Source of the DNA: Microcoleus sp. FACHB-DQ6
GTDB taxonomy: Bacteria; Cyanobacteriota; Cyanobacteriia; Cyanobacteriales; Microcoleaceae
Reading direction: 5' to 3'
Assembly (NCBI GenBank): GCA_014695175.1
Contig: JACJNV010000360.1
Coordinates: 1 to 46,796, forward strand
Length of the DNA: 46,796 nt
Part shown: positions 19,301 through 26,885 of the stretch, one piece after another
Layout: each line of letters opens with the position of its first letter
Numbering within the stretch: the first letter of the stretch is position 1
Program-made: the position numbers and the translations under genes
The notes under the pieces: generated by a model
Told to the model about the DNA's origin: nothing
Seen by the model: the letters and a program-made list of their open reading frames with translations, nothing else
Databases searched by the model: none

Positions 19301-20405
19301 CGCCCAAATTTGGGCCCAAATCCTCAACGCAGAGTGCGTTGGCATTGGCGACAACTTCTTCGATTTGGGTGGAGATTCCCTGCTGGCAATCCGCCTCATC
19401 AATGAGATTAACCAGCAATTTCAGCGCGAATTGCCGCTGTCTGCTCTTTTTTTAAATCCGACAATTGAAGGTTTAGCCGATTCGCTATCTTCAGAAACAA
19501 ATTCTCTGGAATGGTCGCCTTTAGTTGCAATTAAGCCTCGCGGTAAAAATCCCCCGTTCTTCTGCGTCCATCCCATCTTTGGCGTCGTATTTCCTTATGT
19601 CGAGTTAGCGTTTCAGCTAGGAGAAAATCAACCGTTTTACGGGCTGCAACCAAAGGGGATTGACGGCGAAAGTTCTCCGTTAACTAGCATTGAAGACATG
19701 GCGACTGACTACATCGCAGCCTTGCGAACAGTTCAACCAAAAGGGCCTTATTTTTTAGGAGGTTGGTCTTTTGGAGGTTTGGTTGCTTTTGAGATGGCTC
19801 AACAGTTGCTCGCAGCGGGGGATGAAGTGGCTTTACTTGCTGTGCTGGATAATTTAGCGCCGGTTTCTGCTAACAAACCTTCTTTTTGGGATGGTTGCAA
19901 GTTTATTCTGACTACTGTTTCGCGCTCTATCTGGCCTTTTGTAGTAGATTATTTTCGCTTAGTGGCTGCGGCAGAAAATGTTCAAAGTGGCGGTATTGCG
20001 GCCAAATTTCCGAAATTAAATAAGATGCTTAATTTGGCTGCTAATTTTTGGCATCGCTGGAATTGGAAACAGGCCATTATGGTTAGCATCCTATCTCAGG
20101 AGTCAAAAGAAAGGAGCTGGCGCGAGCTGGCAATTCCCTCGATGTTTACTGTATTTCAGGCTAATAGTCAAGCAACTCTCAGCTATGTACCGAAAATTTA
20201 TCCGCAGCGAATTACTCTGTTTAGATCGAGGGAACAGCTAAGCATGAGTCATCAAGATCCGACTCTTGGCTGGAGTGAATTAACGACGGAAAAAGTAGAG
20301 GTGATTAGAGTTCCTGGGAATCATCTTACTATGCTGAGAAAGCCAGGGGTCGAAGTGCTGGCTCAACAGCTAAAGCATTGCTTGGAGAAAGAATTAAGTG
20401 ATTGA
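16332..20405 (+). CDS. Nonribosomal peptide synthetase, terminal module 3 (C-A-T-TE)
   Basis: A 1357-residue terminal module. The C domain has HHIVADGWS at about 142. The A domain has TSGSTGKPKGV at about 622, NAYGPTEATVW, YKTGDLARY, RGYRIELGEIE and NGKIDRLRLP. The carrier Ser is in LGGDSLLA at about 1014. Residues 1085-1357 are a type I thioesterase with nucleophile in GWSFGG at about 1146, an Asp in AVLDNLAP and His in PGNHLTML. The pocket code read by eye is D-A-F-T-I-A-A-V-W-K, close to aromatic (Phe-type) codes but with an unusual Trp near the end, so the substrate is uncertain. There is no N-terminal docking domain and no epimerase. A 26-bp repeat interrupts the A domain at 18646-18671 without breaking the frame. 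The TE releases the product by hydrolysis or cyclisation. Confidence 0.94.
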   Translation: MQQETEVFVFPASFAQQRLWFLNQLAPGNPFYNVSTALRLTGSLNLRSLEQTFNEIVQRHETLRTTFTLLEGELVQIITPILTVSLPTIDLQNLSPTQQETAALQLATDAAQCPFDLATGPLFKVTLLQLSETEHILLLNLHHIVADGWSIGVLIRELGTLYTAFVKNGSSHLPALPVQYADFAEWQHEWLQGEVLETQLAYWRQQLNGITTLNLPTDRQRPAVPSYRGAKQFITLSPALSEALKSLSQQESATLFITLLAAFQTLLYRYTGQVDIAVGTPIANRNQSEIEALIGFFVNSLVLRADLSGNPTFRELLHRVKNVAMAAYAHQDLPFEKLVEEMHPDRELSRNPLFQVSFSLQNTPIAALELPGIAFEAIDFDAGTAKLDLECHLWEDAGSIQGQFVYSTDLFDSGTIARMAGHFQTLLEAIVANPKQHLSDLALLTAPEYQQLLIDWNDTQRDYPQNQCFHQLFEDRVARSPDAVAAVFENQQLTYRQLNSRGNQLARYLQQLGAAPEVLVGLCVERSLDAIVGLLGIIKAGAAYLPLDPTYPQERLNFMLEDAQVSILVTQQHLAKNLTQPENYGVFSVVRLDSDREIIARQSPENPTTNIIPENLAYVIYTSGSTGKPKGVLIEHRGLYNLALAQRKAFNLNSNHRILQFASLSFDASIFEIVMALGTGATLYCAKKESLLPGQTLIQFLQNNAITHATLPPSLLAVLPNAELPALQTIICAGESCSPDIVKRWASGRRFFNAYGPTEATVWSSLAEIGDSLRDSFASRKKPPIGRPIANTQLYILDKNLQPVPVGIPGELYIGGSGLARGYLNRPELTAQRFIANPFSQKAGERIYKTGDLARYFPDGNIEFLGRTDAQVKLRGYRIELGEIEALLVQHPAVKETAAVAVDDLSGNKRLVAYVVPNHNQTLNPGEIRNFLKQQLPNYMVPSAFVAIDFLPLTPNGKIDRLRLPAPGTLTSNSIDKSCIAPRTPTESTLAQIWAQILNAECVGIGDNFFDLGGDSLLAIRLINEINQQFQRELPLSALFLNPTIEGLADSLSSETNSLEWSPLVAIKPRGKNPPFFCVHPIFGVVFPYVELAFQLGENQPFYGLQPKGIDGESSPLTSIEDMATDYIAALRTVQPKGPYFLGGWSFGGLVAFEMAQQLLAAGDEVALLAVLDNLAPVSANKPSFWDGCKFILTTVSRSIWPFVVDYFRLVAAAENVQSGGIAAKFPKLNKMLNLAANFWHRWNWKQAIMVSILSQESKERSWRELAIPSMFTVFQANSQATLSYVPKIYPQRITLFRSREQLSMSHQDPTLGWSELTTEKVEVIRVPGNHLTMLRKPGVEVLAQQLKHCLEKELSD
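18646..18671 (+). repeat. Dispersed 26-bp repeat, copy inside NRPS3
   Basis: It begins CCCTGCGGGATAGC and ends TCGCTTCACGC, matching the intergenic copy at 4942-4967 (opposite strand) with one mismatch. It encodes GDSLRDSFASRK between the YGPTE motif and the PPIGRP motif, a loop that is shorter in modules 1 and 2. It is in frame. Confidence 0.8.
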
Positions 20406-20660
20406 GGAACCTGCGTGCTTGTGTGTCGCAACCGGGTTTGATGTGCGAAAGCGCTATTAGTCCTGAATCTGATCTTCATCTGCGTGAATCAGCGTCAATC
20501 CATTGTCATCTGCGGTTAACAAATTCTCTTTTTTTAACCGCAGATGAGGGCAGATAAACACAGATTAACGCAGATTAATTCAATCAATTCCGGTTGCAGC
20601 ATCCATCCGTGATTGTTGACTGAGGACTGTTCTGAAATGCCTCAATCTAAAATCTAAAAT
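20406..20660. other. Repeat-filled convergent intergenic region
   Basis: Contains an inverted pair, ATCTGCGGTTAA (about 20509) and TTAACCGCAGAT (about 20535), that could form a hairpin between NRPS3 and the convergent permease gene. Further related AACGCAGATT pieces and a TCTAAAA heptamer array (20645-20667) follow. No gene. Confidence 0.6.
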
Positions 20661-20667
20661 CTAAAAT
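20645..20667. repeat. TCTAAAA heptanucleotide tandem repeat
   Basis: Three copies of ATCTAAA(A) in tandem, running into the 3' end of the permease gene. The same heptamer array occurs at 22976-22998, 24489-24518, 34059-34088, 35994-36023, 39253-39283 and 39372-39402, always at gene borders. It fits the STRR class of cyanobacterial repeats, though I do not recall this exact heptamer being named. Confidence 0.75.
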
Positions 20668-22034
20668 TGCCCAATGGATTGCGCGATGCTGAAGATGATA
20701 GCAGCCAAACCTGCTGCGATCGGAATTGTCACTAGCCAAGCCGAACCAATTGACAGCAAAGTTTGCAAGCGTACTGATTTCCAAGCTTTGATCAGCCCGA
20801 CTCCGACAACTGCACCGACTAAAGCGTGGGATGTGGAAACTGGCAAACCGAAGCGGGATGCTAGCAAGACTGTGGTGGCTGTGGCTAATTCCGCGCAAAA
20901 TCCGCCGCTTGGTTGGAGTTCGATGATTTTTTCGCCGACTGTGGCAATTACATTTTTGCCCCAGATGGCTAAACCGATGACTATTCCTGCGCCTCCGACG
21001 ACTAAAATCCACAGGGGAACGCTGAAATCTTCTGAGGGAAAGGAACCTGTGCGCCGGATGTAGGCGATCGCAGCTAGGGGAGCAACGGCATTTCCTACGT
21101 CGTTGGAACCGTGGGAAAATGCTACAAAACAGGCGCTCAAGACTTGAAATCTCGCCATTTGTTGCTCGATGGGAGAGTGAGAGAGTTTCGGAGTTTCGGA
21201 GGGTGGGAGAGTGGGAGAGTTTGTGTTTGTACTTCTTCCTTCTTCCTTCTTCCTTCTTCCTTCTTCCTTCTCAACTGATTCTAATTTTTTCCAGCTATTG
21301 AGTGTCAGGGCGATCGCAGCTATTGCCCCGATGCCAATGACAATATCGTGAGTTGGAAGATTCCAGCCAAATCGATCGTGCGCTAGGGCGATCGCCCCTG
21401 TCTGCACCAAAGCAACATCCACCACAGACGGCAGTACAATTATCCCAAATACGCTCAGCATTGCTGCACTCAGCCAAGGTATCCACTCGCGCATTTGAGA
21501 TAGAGGATCTGGCCGATCGAGAATCGAATACTTCACCACACTGTAAAATAGCGCGGCTAAAGCACCGCTGGCAACAGGTGTCGCCACCCAAGTTAGGGAG
21601 ATTGTGCCGATGGTTCCCCAATCAACTGCATTAATTCCGGCTGCAACACAGCTAAAACCCGCGATCGCGCCCACCACTGCATGGGATGAAGAAACCGGCA
21701 AACCTCGACTGGTAGCGATTTGCAGCCAGATACCGCAAGCTATCAGCACTGACACCATCCCGATTAAAAATACTTGCGGTTGGGCAGCGAACACTTGTGC
21801 ATTCACAACTCCTGTTGCCAGAGTTTCGGAAACGCCTTGCCCGAACAGCACGGCGCCGGAAAACTCCAGTATGCCTGCAACAATTATTGCCTGCCGCAGC
21901 GTTAGCGCCTTCGAGCCTACGGATGTCCCCATCGAGTTAGCGACATCGTTGGCCCCCAAGTTGGCGGCGACGTACAAGGCGAGTGCAGCCATTGCCCCCA
22001 GTTGCAGAAATACGACCTCAGAGGTATTTAACAT
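20661..22034 (-). CDS. PiT-family inorganic phosphate permease
   Basis: A 457-residue integral membrane protein. Both PiT signatures are present: GANDVANSMGTSVGS near the N-terminus and GSNDVGNAVAPLA in the second half, each with flanking hydrophobic helices. It imports phosphate (or sulfate in some relatives) coupled to H+ or Na+. The start chosen is ATG 22034 (MLNTSEVV), because a longer frame to 22157 would run antisense into rplS and adds no family sequence. The central cytosolic loop carries a low-complexity EEGRRKKEEG stretch encoded by tandem heptamers. It is divergent from rplS, with the two starts only 67 bases apart. Confidence 0.9.
   Translation of the reverse strand: MLNTSEVVFLQLGAMAALALYVAANLGANDVANSMGTSVGSKALTLRQAIIVAGILEFSGAVLFGQGVSETLATGVVNAQVFAAQPQVFLIGMVSVLIACGIWLQIATSRGLPVSSSHAVVGAIAGFSCVAAGINAVDWGTIGTISLTWVATPVASGALAALFYSVVKYSILDRPDPLSQMREWIPWLSAAMLSVFGIIVLPSVVDVALVQTGAIALAHDRFGWNLPTHDIVIGIGAIAAIALTLNSWKKLESVEKEEGRRKKEEGRSTNTNSPTLPPSETPKLSHSPIEQQMARFQVLSACFVAFSHGSNDVGNAVAPLAAIAYIRRTGSFPSEDFSVPLWILVVGGAGIVIGLAIWGKNVIATVGEKIIELQPSGGFCAELATATTVLLASRFGLPVSTSHALVGAVVGVGLIKAWKSVRLQTLLSIGSAWLVTIPIAAGLAAIIFSIAQSIGQF
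21232..21271. repeat. TTCTTCC heptamer tandem repeat inside the permease gene
   Basis: About five TTCTTCC units encode the Lys/Glu/Arg-rich loop of the phosphate permease on the minus strand. The same heptamer fills 37023-37072 just upstream of the inositol-phosphatase gene and occurs briefly at 24314. It is an example of a short tandem repeat tolerated within a coding region. Confidence 0.8.
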
Positions 22035-22101
22035 AGAATTTTTTTGACATAAAACGGGCATTTCGATATATGATAAGGGATTGTGAGTTTTGGTAAATCC
22101 C

Positions 22102-22485
22102 ATGAAAGGCGCAGAAATAATCCGTTCTATCGAAACGGAAGAAATAAATAGAGTCAAGCAAGAACTTAATAAACAACTCCCGGAAATTTACGTGGGCGAC
22201 ACAGTGCGAGTCGGCGTGAAAATTAGAGAGGGTAACAAAGAACGGGTTCAGCCCTACGAAGGGACTGTGATTGCCATGCGTAACGGCGGGATTAATGAAA
22301 CAATCACCGTCCGCCGCGTGTTTCAGGGCGTCGGAGTGGAACGGGTGTTTTTGATTCACTCGCCCCGCATCGCCACGATCCAAGTGATGCGCCGCGGGAA
22401 AGTCCGCAGAGCAAAACTTTACTACCTGCGCGATCGGGTGGGCAAAGCTACCCGCGTCAAACAGCGGTTCGATCGCTCCCTGTAG
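22102..22485 (+). CDS. rplS: Large ribosomal subunit protein L19
   Basis: A 127-residue bL19, which sits at the 30S/50S interface. Typical segments are [56 protein letters not shown] and [19 protein letters not shown]. An in-frame TTG at 22090 would add four residues, but the ATG at 22102 fits family starts better. It heads the L19/tRNA-Trp/SecE/NusG block. Confidence 0.97.
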   Translation: MKGAEIIRSIETEEINRVKQELNKQLPEIYVGDTVRVGVKIREGNKERVQPYEGTVIAMRNGGINETITVRRVFQGVGVERVFLIHSPRIATIQVMRRGKVRRAKLYYLRDRVGKATRVKQRFDRSL

Positions 22486-22516
22486 GAATGCACCCAGCTT
22501 CCCCTTGGTTCATGGT

Positions 22517-22560
22517 TGATGGGAAATTGAAAAATTTCAAAAAAAAGTTTCCCATTTATG
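22517..22560 (+). terminator. Possible hairpin after rplS
   Basis: ATGGGAAA (22519-22526) and TTTCCCAT (22548-22555) are complementary, and the loop contains a second small inverted repeat. It lies between rplS and tRNA-Trp. No clean T-run follows, so it may be a weak terminator or just an AT-rich inverted repeat. Confidence 0.35.
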
Positions 22561-22619
22561 AGCGCACTGTGTTAAAATAGAAATCTAGGGGTTAAGCGAA
22601 TTTCAGCAACCTCACCTGT

Positions 22620-22692
22620 GCGCTCTTAGTTCAGTTGGTAGAACGCAGGTCTCCAAAACCTGATGTCGGGGGTTCAAGTCCTCCAGGGCGCG
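22620..22692 (+). tRNA. trnW: tRNA-Trp (CCA anticodon)
   Basis: A 73-base cloverleaf. The acceptor arm GCGCTCT pairs with AGGGCGC with one G-T wobble. The D arm includes AGTTCAGTTGGTAGAACG, the anticodon loop reads CTCCAAA with anticodon CCA, and the T arm includes GGGGGTTCAAGTCCTCC. The 3' CCA is not encoded. It lies between rplS and secE, a common cyanobacterial arrangement. Confidence 0.95.
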
Positions 22693-22975
22693 CTGAATCA
22701 CCAAACTTTAAATTCTGCCCGAAAGCGCCCGGATTATTGGCTGGCAACAGTCAAAACCGCAAACTTTCGGGTAGAATTAATTTTTGTGGGCGGTTCGCAA
22801 AAAATGCCATCAACAAATGCTCGGTGTCGCTTCTCGATCGTCGGTTTAGGCGATCGGCAGTTACACAGTTGATAGGTTGGGCTTGTAAAAAAGTCGTGGC
22901 TTTAGATTTGAGATTTGGGACTTGGGCGTAAGTGGTTAGTGTCACAAAATCTGAGAGCCGCGGGCCACTCACACC

Positions 22976-22998
22976 ATCTAAAATCTAAAATCTAAAAT
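22976..22998. repeat. TCTAAAA heptamer array upstream of secE
   Basis: Three ATCTAAAA-type units end just before the secE Shine-Dalgarno. They occupy the secE leader. The rest of 22693-23016, between the tRNA and secE, shows no gene. Confidence 0.75.
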
Positions 22999-23016
22999 CG
23001 CAAGGAGGATTGAATC

Positions 23017-23250
23017 GTGGCGAAAAAAGACCAAGCTCAAGAAACTCAAGAAATAACGGCGCCTGGGTTTAATCCTGCGGGTTTTTTAAAGGAAACTAGA
23101 GAAGAACTCGACAAAGTGGTTTGGCCCAGCAGGCAGCAGTTAATCAGCGAGTCTTTGGCAGTGCTTTTGATGGTAATCCTCTCAGCAAGCCTGATTTATT
23201 TGGTGGATAACTTCTTTAACTGGGGCGCGGGAAAGGTGTTTGGGCCATGA
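23017..23250 (+). CDS. secE: Preprotein translocase subunit SecE
   Basis: A 77-residue single-span SecE, part of SecYEG in the plasma and thylakoid membranes. It has the conserved amphipathic helix FLKETREELDKVVWPSRQQL followed by one membrane helix (AVLLMVILSASLIYLVDNFF). It starts at GTG 23017 behind a strong AAGGAGG. Its last four bases overlap the nusG start (ATGA), indicating translational coupling. Confidence 0.96.
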   Translation: MAKKDQAQETQEITAPGFNPAGFLKETREELDKVVWPSRQQLISESLAVLLMVILSASLIYLVDNFFNWGAGKVFGP

Positions 23251-23885
23251 CTTTTGCATCAGAAGAATCTGAGTATTCCACAGAAGCGACGGGACAGCCA
23301 GCATCGCCAGATGTGCCGGAGATTGATGCTCGCTGGTATGCTGTTCAAGTTGCCTCGGGCTGCGAAAAGCGCGTGAAGGCAAACTTGCAGCAGCGGATTC
23401 AAACTTTGGATGTTGCCGATCGCATCGTTCAAGTAGAAATTCCGCAAACTCCGGCAATCAAAGTCGGCAAAGACGGTTCCAGGCGGCAGTCAGATGAAAA
23501 AATCTTTCCCGGCTACGTACTCATCCGTATGTTTATGGACGAGGATACGTGGCAGGTGATCAAGAATACCCCGAATGTAATTAATTTTGTCGGGGCAGAG
23601 CAGAAACGCCGCTACGGGCGCGGCAGGGGTCACGTCAAACCGCTACCTCTGAGTCATTCAGAAGTAGAACGGATCTTCAGAAACGCTCAGGAATCAGAAC
23701 CAGTTGTCAAAGTATCGATGTCTACTGGAGACCACGTTGTGGTACTTTCCGGGCCGTTTAAGGATTTTGAAGGTGATGTGATTGAAGTTAGCCCGGAACG
23801 AAACAAGCTCAAAGTTTTACTCTCGATTTTTGGGCGCGATACGCCTGTAGAATTGGAGTTCAATCAGGTTCAGAAACAGAACTAA
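23247..23885 (+). CDS. nusG: Transcription termination/antitermination protein NusG
   Basis: A 212-residue NusG. The NGN domain begins RWYAVQVASGCEKRVKANL and includes IFPGYVLIRMFMDEDTW. The KOW domain has GDHVVVLSGPFKDFEGDV followed by VLLSIFGRDTPVELEF. It binds RNA polymerase to suppress pausing and link to Rho or ribosomes. It overlaps secE by four bases and is followed by rplK after three bases. Confidence 0.97.
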   Translation: MTFASEESEYSTEATGQPASPDVPEIDARWYAVQVASGCEKRVKANLQQRIQTLDVADRIVQVEIPQTPAIKVGKDGSRRQSDEKIFPGYVLIRMFMDEDTWQVIKNTPNVINFVGAEQKRRYGRGRGHVKPLPLSHSEVERIFRNAQESEPVVKVSMSTGDHVVVLSGPFKDFEGDVIEVSPERNKLKVLLSIFGRDTPVELEFNQVQKQN

Positions 23886-23888
23886 CTA

Positions 23889-24314
23889 ATGGCAAAGAAA
23901 GTTGTTGCAGTAATTAAGTTGGCGATTACGGCGGGAAAAGCCAACCCAGCTCCTCCGATCGGCCCAGCTCTGGGTCAGCACGGCGTCAATATTATGATGT
24001 TTTGCAAGGAGTACAATGCTAGAACCGCAGACCAAGCGGGTCTGGTGGTTCCGGTAGAAATTTCGGTTTTTGAAGACCGCAGTTTTACGTTTATTCTCAA
24101 AACCCCGCCGGCGTCGGTTTTGATTCAAAAAGCTGCTGGCATTGCTAAGGGTTCGGGAGAGCCTAACCGCAAGCAAGTAGGGACGATTACACAGGCTCAG
24201 TTGCGAGAAATCGCTGAAACCAAAATGCCTGACCTCAATGCTAATGATGTTGAGGCTGCTATGAAAATTGTGGCAGGAACGGCTAAAAATATGGGCGTGG
24301 CGATCGCGGATTGA
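23889..24314 (+). CDS. rplK: Large ribosomal subunit protein L11
   Basis: A 141-residue uL11, which binds the GTPase-associated region of 23S rRNA. It shows [28 protein letters not shown] near the N-terminus and [17 protein letters not shown] with [20 protein letters not shown] at the C-terminus. It follows nusG by three bases, so the two are co-transcribed. Confidence 0.97.
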   Translation: MAKKVVAVIKLAITAGKANPAPPIGPALGQHGVNIMMFCKEYNARTADQAGLVVPVEISVFEDRSFTFILKTPPASVLIQKAAGIAKGSGEPNRKQVGTITQAQLREIAETKMPDLNANDVEAAMKIVAGTAKNMGVAIAD

Positions 24315-24488
24315 AGGAAGAAGGAAGAGTTTTCCTAGTCCAAGTTCCCAATTGCTAATCCAAAATTCCTGATTTTGAAGCTAAAATCTTCAAGCTCCAA
24401 TCGCAAATCCTAAGTCGGTTCAGGGGGAGAAGCAAAGCTTCGCTAGTAACCGAAAACGGGTAGATTTTAAGATTGTCCGATAGGTTCA

Positions 24489-24518
24489 ATCTAAAATCTA
24501 AAATCTAAAATCTAAAAT
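24489..24518. repeat. TCTAAAA heptamer array between rplK and rplA
   Basis: About four ATCTAAA(A) units end about 22 bases before the rplA start. The 226-base rplK-rplA gap also contains GAAGCAAAGCTTCGC-type repeat sequence near 24430 and no gene, so a repeat-rich spacer has been tolerated inside a ribosomal operon. Confidence 0.75.
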
Positions 24519-24540
24519 CGACTGACCCCAGGAGATAACA

Positions 24541-25254
24541 ATGGCAAAGAAAGTATCGCGAAGACTGCAAGAACTGCAAAAGAAAGTTGAAGACAGACCT
24601 TATCTACCGCTGGAAGCTCTGCAACTTTTGAAAGAAACAGCAACCGCTAAGTTTGGCGAAGCTGCTGAAGCTCACATCCGTTTGGGAATTGACCCGAAAT
24701 ATACTGACCAACAGTTGCGGACAACTGTATCGCTACCAAAAGGAACTGGTCAAGTAGTCAGAATTGCGGTGATTGCTAAGGGCGAAAAAGTTAAAGAAGC
24801 TCTAAATGCCGGCGCGGATATTGCTGGTTCGGAAGAGTTGATCGATGAAATTCAGAAGGGCATGATGGACTTCGATTGCCTGATTGCTACCCCAGACGTG
24901 ATGCCGTTGGTGGCAAAATTGGGTCGGTTGTTGGGCCCGCGCGGTTTGATGCCTTCTCCGAAAGGTGGCACGGTGACGACTGACATTGCTCAGGCGATCA
25001 ACGAGTTTAAAGGTGGTAAACTAGAATTCCGTGCCGATCGAACTGGCATCGTTCATGTTATGTTTGGCAAGGCAGCTTTCTCAGCGGAAGATTTGCTGGT
25101 CAACCTTCATGCTTTGCAAGAAACTGTTGACCGCAACCGTCCTTCTGGTGCTAAAGGTCGCTACTGGCGCAGTCTGTACGTATCCGCAACAATGGGCCCG
25201 TCGATCGAAGTCGATATCAGTGCTCTGCGCGATACCAAACTTGATGCTGCCTAG
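24541..25254 (+). CDS. rplA: Large ribosomal subunit protein L1
   Basis: A 237-residue uL1, the L1-stalk protein and, in many bacteria, a translational repressor of its own operon. Recognised by [33 protein letters not shown]-like [30 protein letters not shown] and the C-terminal [17 protein letters not shown]. An AGGAG-type ribosome site lies just before the ATG. Confidence 0.97.
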   Translation: MAKKVSRRLQELQKKVEDRPYLPLEALQLLKETATAKFGEAAEAHIRLGIDPKYTDQQLRTTVSLPKGTGQVVRIAVIAKGEKVKEALNAGADIAGSEELIDEIQKGMMDFDCLIATPDVMPLVAKLGRLLGPRGLMPSPKGGTVTTDIAQAINEFKGGKLEFRADRTGIVHVMFGKAAFSAEDLLVNLHALQETVDRNRPSGAKGRYWRSLYVSATMGPSIEVDISALRDTKLDAA

Positions 25255-25375
25255 TACAGAATTAAGCAGAAGGCAGAAGGTAAAAGACAGCTTCGGCTGT
25301 CTGTGTAAATCTCTCACAAGACTTACGCCAGACCCTTGCTAATCTCTGCCTTCTGATGGTAGCCTAATCAAAAAT

Positions 25376-25530
25376 CAATAAGCTGAAGACCGCAGGTGCC
25401 GACCGCTTAATTTCCTGCCGAGGCTGAAGAAATAAAAACTCAAGACTCAAAGATTAGAAATTTTCTATTTTTAATTCTGACTTGTTAATTTTTAATTCTC
25501 TGCCCCGGCTCTAAGGTCGGGGTTTTTGGT
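25376..25530 (+). promoter_or_regulatory. L10 leader (autoregulatory RNA of rplJ-rplL) with attenuator-like hairpin
   Basis: The 312-base gap before rplJ carries sequence typical of the L10 leader: GACCGCAGGTGCCGACCGC followed by TTTCCTGCCGAGGCTGAAG. It ends in a hairpin, CCCCGGCTC/GGTCGGGG, at 25505-25525, followed by TTTTT. In bacteria, L10-(L12)4 binds this leader to repress its own synthesis. The hairpin plus T-run could act as an attenuator upstream of the AAGGAGGTG ribosome site at about 25551. The outer boundaries are approximate, and structure was judged by eye only. Confidence 0.65.
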
Positions 25531-25566
25531 GGGCAGTTTTCGATCCTAAAAGGAGGTGAAATAAGT

Positions 25567-26175
25567 ATGGGCAAAACTTTAGCAGTAAAAAATGAGATTA
25601 TTGCAGACCTCAAGCAAACCTTGAGCGAATCTCAACTGGCGATCGTAATTGACTACACGGGCTTAACTGTTGCTGAAATTACAGATTTGCGTCGGCGTTT
25701 GCGTCCGAAAGGCAGCAGTTGCCAAGTGGCAAAAAACACGCTGATGCGAATTGCGGTTGAAGGCAACGAAACCTGGCAGCCGATACAGGAATTGCTGACC
25801 GGTACGTCGGCGTTTCTGTTCGTGCAAGAAGATATTGGCGGCGCGATTAAAGCTTACCAAGAATTCCAAAAAGTCTCTAAGAAGACTGAACTTCGCGGCG
25901 GCGTGATGGAAGGACGGGTGCTGAAAGAAGCTGATGTTAAAGCATTAGCCGATCTGCCGTCGAAAGAACAACTCATGGCTCAAATTGCTGGCGCTATCAA
26001 CGGTGTCGCAACCAAGTTGGCTGTGGGTATCAATCAAGTTCCTACTTCGATCGCTCGCGGTCTTAAAGCTTATGCTGAAAAAGACGGCGGTTCAGCAGAA
26101 GTAGAAGCAGAAGCACAACCAGAAGCACAACCAGAAGCGCAACCAGAAGCAGAAGCAGAAAGCGCATCTGTGTAA
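25567..26175 (+). CDS. rplJ: Large ribosomal subunit protein L10
   Basis: A 202-residue uL10, the base of the L12 stalk. The conserved N-terminal half includes ESQLAIVIDYTGLTVAEITDLRRRLR and VAKNTLMRIAVEG. It is longer than typical L10 (about 165-175 residues) because of an acidic tail, EAQPEAQPEAQPEAEAE, encoded by tandem GAAGCACAACCA-type 12-mers. The tail extends beyond the L12-binding helix. A strong ribosome site (AGGAGGTG) precedes it. Confidence 0.96.
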   Translation: MGKTLAVKNEIIADLKQTLSESQLAIVIDYTGLTVAEITDLRRRLRPKGSSCQVAKNTLMRIAVEGNETWQPIQELLTGTSAFLFVQEDIGGAIKAYQEFQKVSKKTELRGGVMEGRVLKEADVKALADLPSKEQLMAQIAGAINGVATKLAVGINQVPTSIARGLKAYAEKDGGSAEVEAEAQPEAQPEAQPEAEAESASV

Positions 26176-26313
26176 GTCATTAGTAATTAGTCACGAGTCC
26201 TCAGTCATTAGTATTTAGCAATAGATAGAAGACTGGAGACGAAAAACTAAGGAAGAATGAGCAAATCTCAAATCTGAAATCCCAAATCTACAATCGAACT
26301 AGGAGTTTAACGA

Positions 26314-26706
26314 ATGTCTACTGCAACTGATGAAATCTTGGAAAAACTTAAGTCTCTGACTTTGCTCGAAGCATCTGAATTGGTCAAGCAAATTGAAGAG
26401 GCTTTCGGCGTCAGCGCTGCTGCTCCTGTAGGCGGCATGATGATGATGCCCGGTACGGGTGGTGGTGCCGGCCCTGAACCCGTAGAAGAGCAAACCGAGT
26501 TTACTGTCATGCTCGAAGAAGTTCCTGCTGACAAGAAAATCGCAATTCTGAAGGAAGTCCGCGCAATTACCGGTCTGGGTCTGAAGGAAGCAAAAGACTT
26601 GGTAGAAGCCGCACCGAAGGCTGTTAAGGAAGCTATTGCTAAGGAAGCTGCTGAAGAATTGAAGAAACAGCTTGAAGCTGTGGGCGCAAAGATTTCTATC
26701 AAGTAG
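26314..26706 (+). CDS. rplL: Large ribosomal subunit protein L7/L12
   Basis: A 130-residue bL12, the stalk protein that recruits translation GTPases. The N-terminal dimerisation segment is [22 protein letters not shown], then a hinge, then a C-terminal domain with [25 protein letters not shown]. It is the last gene of the block, terminated by the hairpin at 26811-26848. Confidence 0.97.
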   Translation: MSTATDEILEKLKSLTLLEASELVKQIEEAFGVSAAAPVGGMMMMPGTGGGAGPEPVEEQTEFTVMLEEVPADKKIAILKEVRAITGLGLKEAKDLVEAAPKAVKEAIAKEAAEELKKQLEAVGAKISIK

Positions 26707-26752
26707 TCATAGAGTGTAGTTGATATCAATTCCGGTGACACCGGAATGATGG

Positions 26753-26799
26753 TTAACTGTTGACGGTTGACTGTTGACTGTTGACTGTTAAGTGTTAAC
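26753..26799. repeat. ACTGTTG heptamer array (STRR)
   Basis: About five ACTGTTG-type units (the reverse complement of CAACAGT) lie between rplL and its terminator. The same family occurs at 2976-2996 in the other orientation. Confidence 0.75.
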
Positions 26800-26810
26800 T
26801 ATTCCCTAAA

Positions 26811-26855
26811 ATTAATCGCGCGATAGTTACATCTCTCGCGCGATTAATTATTTTT
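26811..26855. terminator. Bidirectional hairpin terminator between rplL and crtD
   Basis: ATTAATCGCGCGA (26811-26823) and TCGCGCGATTAAT (26836-26848) form a perfect 13-bp stem with a 12-base loop, followed by TATTTTT on the plus strand and preceded by AAA (TTT on the minus strand). It lies between convergent genes, so it can stop both. Confidence 0.85.
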
Positions 26856-26885
26856 GGGGTAGGGAAACGGCATTGCCGTGTCCTC

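Noticed and set aside
22035-22157. Longer start for the phosphate permease
   Set aside because: It would run antisense across the rplS start and adds no family sequence; ATG 22034 fits the family.
25567-26175. Frameshift suspected in rplJ because of its long C-terminus
   Set aside because: The frame is continuous and the tail is a clean tandem repeat ending at a normal stop.
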